Origin: Geosiphon pyriformis
Lineage: Eukaryota; Glomeromycota; Glomeromycetes; Archaeosporales; Geosiphonaceae
Direction: 5' to 3'
NCBI GenBank assembly: GCA_016748015.1
Contig: JAAOMT010000602.1
Span: forward strand, 1,378,054-1,442,053
Length of the DNA: 64,000 nt
The notes under the pieces are model-generated. The model was not told where the DNA came from. It did not search any database and worked only from the letters and a program-made list of their open reading frames with translations. The translations under genes were made by a program, and so were the position numbers. This document shows positions 13,010 through 25,823 of this stretch, one piece after another (position 1 is the first letter of the stretch; every line of letters begins with the position of its first letter).

Positions 13010-14580
13010 TTAACCCACAATCGATGCACTTTTGTGTTCAGGCGTTGGAGGAAGATTTTTATGAACAAGGTACGAGTTAAAACATACAGCTGAAGGAGGA
13101 AAAAGACCGATTCGCCCATTTACTGATGTTGAATTCATAAATACGTAAGCTTTTTGTGAGTTATTCGATTGCAGGTTCGGCGCCGATATGTTACGACGTA
13201 ATTTTTGCAATGACTGGGAGTCTTGATCAGAAGGATTTAGAAAAGCTTCATCTTCTTCAGATACATCGTATTCTATGCTAGGAAGAAATCCTGAATCATG
13301 CTTCTCTGAGGAAGGTGTTGAAAAACCTATCGGGTAGGTACCTGGCATCGAACTTTTATTTTTTACTGAATTTGAATATGAAATACCCGCAATCGACATT
13401 ATTGAAATCTGACTTGATATAGAGCATGTTGAATCACGACGACGTGTCAACATTCGTCGTGTTATATGACTGATCGAATTTCCAACAAGTGATATTCGCT
13501 GATTTGCCACTGCTGAAAGCGAAGTAAATGAAGCGTTGTTCTGTAACTTTGATCGTTCTATGGCATTAATTGCTAAGGAAGTCTTTCCAAGTTGTGATTG
13601 AAAACTTATTTCAGAGGATGAGCTAAGTGACTTTAAGGCAGAAAAAGACAATCGAAGTGAACCAGATGATAAGGATTTTCTTGGTGAATGACCAATATCA
13701 GTGTTAGCTGTAAATGATGATGGACTTAAGAATGATTGGGTTGAAGATTGTTCAGTTGTTGAAGTTTCAAACGAGGTTGATGAAGATGAAGGTGAAGGTG
13801 AAAATGAAGATGAAGATGATAAAGAAGAATAATCTTCCATTGAATTAATTAAAGAATTTCGGGTAAACTTTGGCAAAGAATCTTGTAGCATCAGACCGAA
13901 ACAATGTTGTTGCAATTTATCAAATAAATCAACAAAATATCTTTTCCCCTCTATTTCTCGTCGACAAGAAAGTACCATTTCTTGTGGTACATTCAAAGGT
14001 TTCGATGATGCATCATCATCTAGATAGATAGCCCATACATGAATTGCCAAAGAAGAAATCTCCTTTTCACTAGACGGCGAGTCAAACATTGATCGATATC
14101 GTACAACGTCCATGTAAAAGTCCAAATTCTCCTCACAATATTGAGATACCAAATACTCACGGAATTTTACACATGCCGTTTCACTCTCTAAAATATTTAA
14201 TAATCTAATTCTACCAGGCTCACTTTGGGTTAGACTTCGTTTAAGATGAGCTCCACTGAAATTCTTGTTTCTCAAAATTGTTGATTTACGTTTTTCCGCT
14301 GTTCCAAGTAGTGCATCAACAGGTGGGGTAATTATAGTCGTAGCTTCACTAATCGAATCACCCAAGCTTTGACCTTCATGAGTAGAAACTTGCCATTCAA
14401 ACGCTGGTATTTCTGGTTTGACTTGACCTTGGGCGTTCTTACCCTTTCAATAAGTAAATAATAATAATAATAATTTAAGTTTTTATTTATAATTGACTTT
14501 AGCTCTGGTTGACCATAAGAATTTCGACATACCTCTTTTGATCTTCTATCAACTAAGAATTTTAAACCAAATTTTAACAT
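13010..14580 (-). CDS. RGS-domain regulator of G-protein signalling
   Basis: Two exons on the minus strand: 14580-14533 and 14443-13010, joined by an 89-bp intron (GTATGT...AAAG) that keeps the frame. The ATG at 14580 is chosen because it is the only start that splices in frame into the 'GKNAQGQ' segment. Product 493 aa. Residues about 96-210 are an RGS domain, with the typical helix 'CVKFREYLVSQYCEENLDF', a middle section 'MDVVRYR', and a closing 'LQDSLPKFTRNS'. RGS proteins speed up GTP hydrolysis on heterotrimeric G-alpha subunits and so switch off receptor signalling. The remaining 280 residues are Ser-rich and look disordered. No DEP domain or transmembrane segments are present, unlike the FlbA/Sst2 and seven-TM RGS types. 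Confidence 0.85.
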
Positions 14581-15086
14581 CAACCTTTATGAATTAAGGA
14601 ATGTGGGAGAGTTTAATGATACAGAGAGGAGGAGATGGTCGTAAAAGATGAAAATGCGGGGGGAAAAGGATAATAAAAAGGAGAGTTAATCAAAGATTGA
14701 TTGATTAAATAAATAAATTTGAAAATATGAAAAGAATGTATGGATGTGTGCGGAAAAGCAACATTTGGGAAAAAGATGAGTTTTACAGAAAAATTTAAAC
14801 TATTTTTGATTCAAGATGAACCCTTGTGTGTTAGAGTTTATTGCCATACGAACAGGAAACCTTGATGATAATGATGATGCATTGAACATAGATGTTGTAA
14901 TAATAATAAATAATATTAAATAATATTAAACGCAGCGTTCGGCAAAGCGTATCAGGTAATTATATATAAATGTAAACAATCGAATCATTGAAATTGTCAA
15001 TAAAATATTTATAGTATTTTGGGATCATACTACTACGATCTTTTCCTTTTTACCCATTTATGACCATAATTCTTGAAAGACTTTGG

Positions 15087-15470
15087 CTAGATATTCCATG
15101 TGCGAATTCTGCGCAACAGCTCAGTGTTGCCCAAAAATTTTGTACCATATCTGTCGTGTCTTGTGATAGAATAGACTAAGAAGACCAATAAATTAGGCAG
15201 GAAACGTATATGCTGCTGTGACTTTGTAAGGAATACAGTAGTGACTAATACAGAACATAGACTCGCGAAAAATTTTACAAAGAAGTCATTATGCAACTTG
15301 AAGAGTGCTAAATTGCGCATGTTCCTGAATTTATAATAATTTGAATTTAGTAGTTTTAATATTTTTGATGAGATTTTACTACCAAATATATTACGAATTA
15401 AAATTCGACAAAGCTTTTTTCCAGGTAAAAACTGAAGTCCGTCATATACTATTAGTGTAAGATGGCCCAT
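15087..15470 (-). CDS. Possible hypothetical ORF, 127 codons
   Basis: An ATG-started frame of unusual length for this AT-rich DNA and somewhat richer in G+C than its surroundings. The predicted product is basic, with a hydrophobic stretch around residues 67-82 and an Arg-rich C-terminus. I do not recognise it. It could be a real small gene, a decayed exon or chance; no intron or homology supports it. Confidence 0.22.
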   Translation of the reverse strand: MGHLTLIVYDGLQFLPGKKLCRILIRNIFGSKISSKILKLLNSNYYKFRNMRNLALFKLHNDFFVKFFASLCSVLVTTVFLTKSQQHIRFLPNLLVFLVYSITRHDRYGTKFLGNTELLRRIRTWNI

Positions 15471-15716
15471 TTACTTTTCTGGGGTGAGTAATTTGCACCA
15501 TGTATCTTAACTTTGCCTTGATATTTGGGTCAAAACGTTACCAACGTATTGATTAGATTATGGATAAATCAAAACAAAAATACAGTAATTATATCATAAC
15601 GTTATATAAAAGAAGAGTCTTTTTTCACATTAAAGTATTAATTTCTTTATTCAAAATTATCCGAGAAAAAAAAAGTATTTTAAACAAAATTTCGAAATAA
15701 TTGACATTTTTAAAAG

Positions 15717-15717
<1 letters not shown>

Positions 15718-15750
<33 letters not shown>

Positions 15751-15758
15751 TTATTATT
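15718..15758. repeat. (ATT)n microsatellite
   Basis: About 30 bp of perfect ATT triplets followed by imperfect TTATTATTTA. Confidence 0.9.
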
Positions 15759-16074
15759 TATATATTAGCTTAATAATTTTCTTTTTCAATTTTTTTATAA
15801 ATAATCTTCTCATATTATGTTTAATTGAGGTATTCAAACTTTATATTTTTGATGCCTAATTCCAAATTTTTTTATTAAAGACATATCTTAAACAATTAAA
15901 AACAAAATTTGGTTGAACAGGAAAAAACCAATCCATTATGTACTTGAAATTATAAATATCACAGCAAATTATTATTATTTGCCAAGGTTAAATTTTCTAC
16001 ATTTTTGAAATGGTTTTAAAAGATGCTCAGAAATTCATTTATCTTTGATAATCTTATCTCTTGGATTGCTTAAG

Positions 16075-16512
16075 TTCACGCTCGTGTATCAGGCACAAAC
16101 TTCATTTGCGAGACAGTACTGGACTTTGCATTGATGTCTTTGAATGACATTCAACAACTTGTTAGTGAGCAAAATGAATTTCTGGGGGTTGCTGTATGGA
16201 GTAATTTCTATCGATTACAGGTTTGACAGTGTTGAGATATGTTTTGTCAGAATATTAAGAATCTAAAGTGTTGATTATAAATCCGGAGAATTGTACTTAT
16301 ATGTTGGTCAATAGGCCTAGAATTTAAATAAAAGCATACAATGTGCACTATGTCAATATTTACTACGAAATGTTGACGCAATAAGAAATCTCGCCACTGC
16401 TTCAAATCATTTCGGTCCTTTCCAGACCTCTTGCGTTAAATGTAGTACACTCAAAAGTCAGGCCATAGATCTGGGACGACATGTAGGACAAACGTCATTG
16501 TCAAATGTATAG
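16075..16512 (+). CDS. Possible two-exon CxxC...CxxC protein
   Basis: Two coding-like open stretches, 16075-16220 and 16321-16512, fit together in frame across a 100-bp intron (GTTTGA...CCTAG). Starting at the internal ATG 16134 they give 92 aa; the frame is open back to a possible acceptor at 16073-16074, so an upstream exon may be missing. The second exon has two cysteine pairs, 'CALC' and 'CVKC', about 29 residues apart, which suggests a zinc-binding fold. The stretch is richer in G+C than its flanks. I do not recognise the family; a remnant of a transposon gene is possible. No Yippee or other named zinc fold fits the spacing. Confidence 0.35.
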
Positions 16513-18190
16513 TAGTGTTCTAAGTTGGCGCGATAAATGAATTTCTTTAAATAGAATCAAATGTAAATTTATTCATAAGGAACTTACTCAATTTGTTAAG
16601 GTATTAAACACATTAAGGAACTTTAATTTTGACAAAACAGTGATGATACAGAATTTTTTAAGAGTCTTTACCCTTATCTAATCCTCAGACTGTTTTCACA
16701 AATTTTTTCTAGACTTTTGCTATATAAAAATTTTATGAAAATTTCCATTTGAACCAAGTAAAAAAGCTCATTCCAGTTAAAAGCATTTGAAAGATTCGAA
16801 AAAATGAGTTGGGGGCTTTCAACTGAAGGGATGATTATTATAATGGCCGAGTTTCCAGGGTTTTTTGAGACTTAAGTTATGAGATTCGAAAAAAATGTTG
16901 CTTATAAACCAATCCTCAACCTTCCTTTTAGCGATTCACTATAAGAATTATAAAATTTTGGAATTTTGAAATCATTCAGGACTTAAGGTATAAAGGGGGT
17001 ATTGTGGGGAAGTTAATAATTATAATAAAAAATCCTTTTTACCTTATATGACTAAATATGTAAAGGTTTGTATTAGCTCACAGATATAGGTTAAGGATGA
17101 CATAAATTCGAAATTTGCATATTAAAATTAAACACTAATACCAAGTAAATCAGTCCAGGACTTTTGTAAGTAAATTATTAGCATGGGAAAAAAACCAATT
17201 ATAGAATGATATTTCCACCCTTTTGCTCAATGAGCAAATATTTACATAATTGAGCAGCATCAACAAATATTGACAAAATATATACGATTACAAGAGAACA
17301 CAGCAAATCTGGGGTTTTATTATTACTTTAAGATTAAAAGATCGAAAGAATTTTTATTTGGTGCAAAATAATGGCCTAAAGCCATATTATTTTAATCTTT
17401 TATTCAAACATATAATTTTCAACTGTTAAAATCAATCTATTTTATGTTAGCCGAACTTTTTTAAAGAAGTCATTATTTTGTTTATTTGAGATCTATTTAG
17501 ATTTGACAGACAAACATTAAAACATTTGAACCCATTTTAAAACATGAATAATAAAATGAAGATTTCAAATAATAGTTTTGATTTCCTAGTATTTGATTAA
17601 AAAAAATGAACTATTTGAGCTATATTAAAATTTAGAAATATTTAATAATTAAAGTCATAAGTTTTAAATAATATCCAGATTTTTATACAGCAAATAAATT
17701 TGAAACTTGATACATATATATATTTATATCTGCAAAATTTTCAAGAATTTTTAAAGCTTTTGCAAAATAAATTCAAGTTATTTTAAATAATGTAAACATT
17801 CATCATAAATTCAAATTATTAATAAATTCAAATTGACTAAATATTATGTTACATTAAAAAAAAATTTAATAACAAGCTTAAAATAAAATTGTACAAACCA
17901 CTTTAATAACAAAAATTGACTTATGTTAATTTATAGTAAATTTATTTAAAATCTTAACATGTTATAATTAATTAAATTTTATAATAAAGTTGAGTTTTAT
18001 AAAATTAAAATGTAAAATAATAATAAAATTATTTGGTTTTAATTTAAAATTAATAACAAAACTTATTACAAAACATATTTTTGATTAATTAAATTAATCA
18101 AATTGTAAAAATAATATGTATAATTCATTGTTTTAAATATTTATTTTAAAATACTATTTAATTATTTTATTATTATTATTATTATTGTTA

Positions 18191-18231
<41 letters not shown>

Positions 18232-19385
18232 GTTGTTGTTGTTGTTGTTGTTTTTGCTGTTTTTTTTGTTATTTTTGTTGTTATTCATTGTTGTTTATTG
18301 TTAATACTAATTAAAATTAAAGAACAAAATACTAATTAAAATTAATAAAAATAAACTTTTAAACATCTTGTTGTAATATTAACTTAAAACATAAGTTTAA
18401 TGATAATTATCAAAATTAGTTTTTAAATTAATTAATTTTCAATTAAAATATGATTTATATAATTAAACTTTTAATATCTACTTCTTGCTCACAGCTTTAT
18501 TTTTTTCATGAAAATATTCTCATATGACAAAGTAAATACATTAATGTAAAATGGTCATCATAAATGGAAGAACTCAAGTTGAGCTTTCGATTGACATGTC
18601 ACCTGGCTGATATAAACCATAAAGAGAAAAAGTGTCACACAAAGTAGGTAATACTGGTTTTAAAAATTTTTTTAGATAATCTTAAAGTAGTTTATCTGAG
18701 TATGCCTATGCATGGTAACAAAAAATTATCCATAATTCCCAAAGTTTGACTCTCGACTTTTATATCAATTCATGTGTAGCACTAATTTTATTGGGAAGTT
18801 AATCTGATAAGTACAACACAGTTGTACACCGCCAGACGGGCATTGTGAAATGAAAATCAATGGCATGTTAATCATCGCGGGAAAATGTTTGAGACTCGCG
18901 TTAATAAATAATAAATTGGCTGCTTTTCTTATCATAAATCAATGTCATCAAGGTCTTTTTCATTATTCTTTGAAAAAAAATCACGATATTCGTAACACCC
19001 ATCATCACAGTGTCAATCAATTTTTCAAACAGAAAAGCCAATAGCTGCAGTCGTCTTAGATTTCTTAGCAGTTAGTTCTGTTTCACATCAGCACACGCTC
19101 TTCAATCAAAAGCACAACCTTGACTTTTGTGCTAAAGCTCTAGTTTTTACAGACCATTTTTAACTCTTGTTTCTTTTTGGCCTGTAATTTGTGTTTCAAG
19201 AAAAGAACCAAACCTTTCAAAATTTTCAAACATTCCTTTTTTTTACTGTACTATCCTTTTACTTCTCCATTTGTTCTACAAGAAACGTCTTGACTTGAGC
19301 AAAGCCACTTCTTGACCGTGCTCCTACTTTCGTTGGCCTTTGGATAAAAGTAACCACCTGGCCATTGGAATATATTTTTTTGAAA
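16513..19385. other. Intergenic, upstream of the CK1 gene
   Basis: No convincing gene. A very AT-rich stretch at about 17.5-18.5 kb contains a long (TTA)n/(GTT)n microsatellite. The last few hundred bases should hold the promoter and 5' UTR of the casein kinase gene. A 64-codon ATG frame at 18850-19044 has no coding support. Confidence 0.5.
18169..18258. repeat. Compound (TTA)n(GTT)n microsatellite
   Basis: About 90 bp of TTA/ATT triplets grading into eight GTT triplets, followed by T-rich DNA. Confidence 0.9.
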
Positions 19386-22300
19386 ATGGCCAACGTTGGC
19401 GGAGCTTGGTTTACGGGACACAAAATTGGCGAAGGTTCTTTCGGTGAGGTCTACATAGGTAAATTGAAGCAAGAAATATTTGAAAAGCAGATATTTAATC
19501 CAAAAAATTGGAACCTCTGAGAAAAATTAGAAATTCCAGAATAACTTTTCTGACGAAATTTACTTGGTGTTAGTTATCTCTTATACCAAAAAGTCTGACC
19601 CATGAAAGCAGAAATGTTTTGTTTGGTTTTAGGGTTGTGAAGTTAGAATCATTCCGACTTTTTTCCCAAATAGTTCTTGTCCGAACAACACTTAAGGTTG
19701 TAACTGATATTAAAATATCAATTTTGTGTTTTAAAAGCCGTTGACAAGAATGGAAAGGAATATGCTATCAAACGCGAGCTGATTGGTATTCCAACCGCTC
19801 AACTGATGCACGAAGTCAAAATTCTTAATTTACTTCAAGAGTTTGGTAAGGGATTATTGGGGGGTTTTTTTTAACAGATTGAGCTTTAGTGACATCGTTT
19901 CTCTCTAACTGGTTTTGTCATTCAATTAAGATTTTGTACCCAAGGTTCATTGGTATGGGGAGGTACCCCCTTTCAATGCATGCGTCATGGATTTGCTTGG
20001 ACCCAATCTCAAACATCTTCGAGTAACCTTTGGGAAACTCCCTGTAAATTTTGTTAGTGACATCGCTGTTCAAATGGTGAATACCTAATGGTTTTTTGGG
20101 TGGAAATTTTCAGTGCCCATAAAAGAACAACTTAATTAAAATCTTCTTTTCAGGTAAATATAATGGAGGGCATCCACCAGAAAAGCATCGTATATCGTGA
20201 TGTCAAACCGGAAAATTTCCTTTTGCAACTTGACTTTGAGATCCCAAAAATACCCGGAAAGGATTGCTATGAATCCGATTCTGACAGCACCTCCGCTTAT
20301 CGAGCAAGAGCTAACGCAAAAATCCTGTACAAAAAAAAGCCTTTGGTGTATATTGTTGATTTTGGTCTGGCCACCTATTACAGAAATCCGGATACCGGGA
20401 AGCATGTATCTGGAAAGCAATACCTTAGGCATAAGACTGGCACTGCAAGATATGCCAGTATAAATATTCATAAGGGGAAAGGTAAATTTTCGCTATTTCA
20501 TTTTCTTCAATCTTTATATGCTATCTGATGATTTCAACGGTCTTCTAAAAGAAATTTTCATTTTTCATAGTGGCTTCCCGTCGAGATGATATGGAGGCCC
20601 TCGGATATGTGTTCATTGATCTTTTAAAAGGTCATCTTCCTTGGTCAGGTTTGACTGCAGATAATGCTGAGCAGGGGTGGAAAAAAATGCGTGAAAAAAA
20701 AGAGATGCCCCTGGAGGAATTGTGTGAAGATCTTCCAAGGGGATTCATGACTTATTTGGAATATGCTCAGTCCCTTCGGTTTCAAGATGCCCCAAATTAT
20801 GCGTATTTGAGGCAAATTTTAATGTGAGTTAATTATGCTAGCGATTTTGTGCTCCACAATTATTGTTTTTGAACTTTGTAGAATATTCTTTAGGGAAACT
20901 GCTGGAATTGGACACGAAGCTGAAATAATCACTATTTCTGATCAGCCATATTTCATTGATCCAACTTATGACCAATCACCTCCGTCGCACCCACCTAAAG
21001 TGAATCCCCCCATGGAAATTACCTTTCCACATGGAAACAAGAATAATTTCGAAGATAAAAGAGCCAAAATCCCTTCGACTCCTCTTTTTAAGCCTCCGAA
21101 AAAATCATCCTGGCCGTCAAAAAAACACGTAGATATTCCTATTCCTGGCTCAAATTCGCGACGAAGCTCATTGCAACAATTTGAAAGGAATTTCAAACCA
21201 TTTGATAAATTTGTACCTGATTCTCCATCTGATTCTCATATATTCAAAAACTCTGACTCGAATTACTTGAAAAATCAACAACACAATAATTATGATTATC
21301 ATCATAAGATGAAAGACTCCCGCTTGAATCGAACAATAACAGAACCGGAAGGATGGAACGATAAAAAACTATCGGCAAGGGAAGATCCAGAAGCATGGAG
21401 AGCTGGTATTTCATGGGATACTCCAAACAGTTCTGAAATGGATTCAATTCCTGATACCCCAGTTTATGAAAACAGCTTCTGGAATGATGTTGATGTAGAT
21501 GGTGATTATGTTGATGCTAGGCCTGCGTATATGGAGTTCATTGGGGGAAATGCTGCAAAAATTGAATGGGATGGAAATCCCAAGGGATTGTATTTGAAGG
21601 ATAATGGTCGAAAATTTCCCAATATCCCACAAACTCATCCACTGATTCAAAAAAAGAGTAAAGAGTGGCAAAGTTTCACTCGAAGACCCTCGGTACCCTC
21701 ACCTCTATCGATAGTAATTCCGCAACGAGTAAACAACAATTCATCTGATGAAAAATCACCTATCTCTCAAAATTCTTATCAAATCAATAGTCTCAATAAT
21801 GATGTCACATACCATAAGAATAGCAAAATAAATTCTAATTACGGCAACAATTTCAGCTGTAATGACATTGTAAATAGTCCTCCCAAATCTACCTCAGAAT
21901 ACGATGACGCCTTGAAAGATATTCAACCTGATACTTTGGATGATCAAGACAATGGGGCTGGGATTGATGAAAATTTTTTTTTGGAACACAGACGAAGCAA
22001 TCCAAATTTTCGAGGAAATTTTCAACTTTCGGCAAATCTCCTCAAAAGAAGTGTTCCAAATCTTCGAGATGTATCTCGTCATCAATCAATTCCTCAATCA
22101 TCATCAAACATTAAAAACCCTGCAGCCCAGGTGCACGAACGAGAGAACCTGGCTCCAATTGGGGGACTCAAAAATTTTGGACCTGACCCAAAATATTCTA
22201 CTCAAAGTATTCAGAGCATGCAGTACTCTCCACAAGATGTCCGTTTTTCTTTTCCCGATGTTGGTAAATATAATTCCCAAGATGGTGACAATTCTAATCC

Positions 22301-23045
22301 TTTTGGAAATAACCGTTATCGAAAAAATCGGGATCGTGGTAACACCATCAGTTATCACACTTTACCGAGCCAGGATGCTCGTTATTTACCGACTCCACCA
22401 GTTGCACCTGCTAGACAAAGTAGTAAGTTTCCCCGTGGACGCTCTAATACATTCAGTTCACCTTCAACAGAAAACAATCCAAAATTTACCCAGCAACCGC
22501 GTGGCGTTGTCAATGGTCCTGCAAATTCTAATTCAGCTCAAAATCCACCACACGCAATAAAAAATCGCGATCGATCAAACAGCTTTTCTTTCAGTCGTGG
22601 TAGTGGGAATGGCAATGGAAATGGGAAAGATCAACCTTTTAAGTCCCCAATTGAACACCAATCTCAGCCATTACAACAATGGTCGGCCCGGGATCAAACA
22701 CAAAACGGACAGAATCGACAACAGGCGATGAAATTCAATAAGAGCCAGCAACCACTACAAAGTGAGATCACCGATACCTCCATCGTTCAAGATGTTCATG
22801 TCGACAATGCTGCTGTTGACAACTCGAGCCCAATCGATTCCACTATCTCCAAATCGGCCACACAATCACATCACGTCAGTTTTGGTGAGATCGTCCAAAT
22901 TACTGTCGCTCATGAAAATGACAAATTTAGCACAGCTCGTAGGCAAAGTTTCTTTGGTTCTCGTCTTTCTGGACAAGAAAAAGCCTACAAAGGACGCCGA
23001 TTCACTATGACCTCGGAAAAGGAAAGGAAAAAGGCTTGGGCTTAA
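19386..23045 (+). CDS. Casein kinase 1 family Ser/Thr kinase with long disordered tail
   Basis: Six exons, all frame-consistent: 19386-19458, 19738-19845, 19931-20076, 20154-20481, 20571-20823 and 20882-23045, encoding 1023 aa. The kinase domain covers about residues 10-310: Gly loop '[12 protein letters not shown]' (14-25), ATP-anchoring Lys 36 in 'YAIKRE', '[12 protein letters not shown]', catalytic 'YRDVKPEN' (Asp 125), 'DFG' (178-180), the CK1-specific 'GTARYASIN' (205-213) in place of APE, and '[13 protein letters not shown]'. 'NPDTGKHV' after DFG resembles the YCK/CK1-gamma branch. Two oddities: about 30 extra residues, Asp/Ser-rich, between HRD and DFG, and a 710-residue Asn/Ser/Pro/Gln-rich tail. 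The tail ends KKAWA, with no Cys pair for the lipid anchor of yeast Yck1/2. All catalytic residues are present, so an active kinase is expected. Confidence 0.9.
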
Positions 23046-24663
23046 TGGTTTTGACGCGTATGCTTGAGTTTTAATTTAAAATTGAATAAATTCTTGGATT
23101 CTAAGCAAGGTTTTTTAAATATTTGTCTTCAGGCCTGTCTCAAAAGTTTATATGGCTGAAAAGTTTTATTGGCTTTCGTTTACGAACATTGTTTATTCAT
23201 ATTTAAATATGAGCAATATTTTAAATTTTTCGAAAACTTTGCTTCAAGAAAACAGCTTCTTGATTTGTATTTAAATATCTCATTTGTAAATTCGACTTCG
23301 GTACACGTTTTTTCAATGCATTCGTCCTTTGAATTCCTAAATAAATAAATGTAGATTACTATCGTGTATATATCTGATATCTTTGAGGATAATATCCTGA
23401 AACTTTATTGATAGGGTAAATAAAAGATAACCCGTATCGGTATTTGGTATCTATTTCAGGATATCTTGCTCTAAACCTTTTAACTAATCTACTGGGTATA
23501 AATGGCAACAAAAAATTTTAATATAGCTCAAAGTATTTTTCAAAAGTATGCGTGACCAGCTTGAATATTTAGGTTATGGGAAAAATACCATGCGAGTAAT
23601 TTTAAAATTAAATTTTTTTTTTTTGCGAGTTTCAGAAAGATAATTATTTTTCTTATGCGTAAGGGTACAATAATTCTTTTGAGAATTATGAGGGAATTAA
23701 ATCTGTATTACAAAGATGAAACACTTGAATCAATTCTCAAGTTGCATCGTCTCTGTAAAACAAAAGTAATATGTTTCTTTGAAGTGAGATTAAATAAATG
23801 ATCTTTATATGATGCATGCTAGTACAATTTAAGATTGTTTATTGTCTTGGAATTTTTTAATGAGCGTTCTGGTATTAAGAACCTAAATAGAGCTCTTTGA
23901 GCAAAATGGTTTTAATTTAGAATTTCCATCTGGAATGTTTATAAAACTTGTCGATATAAAGAATCATACAAGAAAACAGGACTTTAAAGGAAATTAATAA
24001 ACTTCGAATTGTGAAAGTCATGCTTAAATAACCGGATTCTCATAGAGTTTCAAGGATATTTGACTAAGAACTTTCAGTGATTCTATCGTGACAGATAAGT
24101 TAATTATCATTATGAAAATAAAATAAAGAACATATTTCCATCATATTGGTTGAATTTTATTTTAATGATCTTGGTTTTTCATAATATATTTTAGCCGGAT
24201 AAAAACTAGCATGAGAGTACAGGGGTTCAATACATAAAAATACATGATTTACATGAAATATTTTATTTTGTGTAAAAGATGACTCGGACAATTTTGAAAG
24301 AATCATAATCATCTTTTAATCGAAATTGCGAAAATCTTTAAATTAAAAGTGATAGCATGCACTTAAGTCTAATCATTTTTTTGATTTGTGTTCAATCATA
24401 TGTCAAGGACAGCATGAATATTACCTTACCAGATCACTGTTTATTTTAAATGTGAAAATTTCATTATAAATAGTGTTATCACCACCGTTGTTCTTTTTTG
24501 CTCAAATTCTATACCCATATTCAAACTAACTGTGAGTAAAGGGAATTTTTTTTTAAAATTCAAGCCTTAAATCCCCAAGTCAAAAACCTTTAAGTCAAAA
24601 ATAATCTTATCTTTAACATAGTTTTAACATCAACACTATTTAAAAAAATTTTTTGTGATATCA
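23046..24663. other. Intergenic between CK1 and orphan gene
   Basis: AT-rich spacer containing the 3' UTR of the kinase and presumed promoter of the next gene. No open frame or RNA gene seen. Confidence 0.6.
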
Positions 24664-25288
24664 ATGACGCAAGAAGAGGATTATCTTCTTTCGAATGGAG
24701 CCTCCTTCTGCTTTAATGATGACGAGTCAGATTGTGTTCTTGAAGTTGTTGACAAAAATGATTCACCAGGAGCTGTCTCACGCTATTCGGAGAAATATTC
24801 CTGTCATCAAATATACCTTTCATTGAAGAGCAAGTGCTTGAAAGATCTCATTAAGAAATATCATGATCAACTACCACACCAATATCTTTTAAATAAATAT
24901 AAAAATGATAAAAATATGCTTGTAAAGATGCATATAAAGGTCAAACTCTTTGCACCAGAATTAACAAAATTCGAAGAGATTTTATTCTGGGTAATTTTTG
25001 ATTTCTTTAAAAAAGAGTTTTTTATTCTATTCTTTGCCAGAAAGATATGTGTTAAATCATTTATTTCTAATTACTTTGAAATAGATGTATACTGGTGACA
25101 ATCATTCCTGGTATGCAAACGGCTTTTCTCCAGAGAATTATCATATCGTTGTCAAAAACATTCAGATTCTTGGTTTGGGAGATGAAGCTTTGAAGGTCTG
25201 TCACAGATTCCGAGATTCATATACAAATTTTCTTAGAAATGATCATTCCCATTTGGAATGGATACCATCTGAAAAGGAAGATGATTGA
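24664..25288 (+). CDS. Orphan protein, two exons
   Basis: Exons 24664-24990 and 25085-25288 join in phase 0 across a 94-bp intron (GTAATT...AAATAG), giving 176 aa. ATG 24664 is used; the frame extends upstream only to a GTG. The product starts with an acidic segment (DDESD near residues 20-25), has a Lys-rich centre, and ends with a conserved-looking block containing 'YTGDNHSWYANGF', 'IQILGLGDEALK' and an acidic C-terminus. No signal peptide or membrane segment is visible. I do not recognise the family. The coding composition stands out from the flanks and the intron fits well, so a real gene is likely. Confidence 0.6.
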
Positions 25289-25823
25289 AAGTGAATGTGG
25301 ATGTGGATGTGGATATGTTTAAAGCCTAACAGAATTTCCAAGGAAATCTAGAATCTATGAATATTAATATAAGAAATGTAGTTAAAGTATAAATTTTCAT
25401 TTTATCTCTCTTGAAAAACGGTTGTGCTATTGAAACTATTCGTAGTCTAACACAATTTTATGCCAAGATTTTTCCTAAAGAAAATAATTTTATTGATATC
25501 TAGAGAGAAAAGTTAAAAATTTTCCCATGTACAAGAAAGAAAAAAAAATTTTTACTGAATAATATTTTGAAAAAAATATCAAAGATGGGTTTCACCAGGA
25601 AATTTAAAATAAAATATTACTTAAATTCTTACGTAAATTTTAATTATAAATCTAATTAATTGCAATCGGAGATTTTTATTATAAATTAAAATATACATGG
25701 TCAAAATATTTTATCAGTTTTAGAATAAATTTTTGTGTTGTAAAAAACTAAGAATTGCTGGTTTTAGAAAAGAAAAAATTAATTTTAGGTCCTGGGTTTT
25801 TAATTAATTTTTTGATTTTTCAT

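Larger units (their letters stand above)
14584..16070. other. Intergenic, promoter side of the RGS gene
   Basis: Contains the presumed promoter and 5' UTR of the minus-strand RGS gene and an (ATT)n microsatellite at 15718-15758. One ATG-started open frame (15470-15087, minus, 127 codons) lies here and is listed separately with low confidence. Confidence 0.5.

Noticed and set aside
18850-19044. 64-codon ATG frame upstream of the CK1 gene
   Set aside because: Lies in the presumed promoter and 5' UTR region; no splice link into the kinase and no motif.
21940-22560. 206-codon frame inside the CK1 last exon
   Set aside because: Shadow frame of the real kinase tail in another reading frame; the tail frame is continuous and joins the kinase domain in phase.
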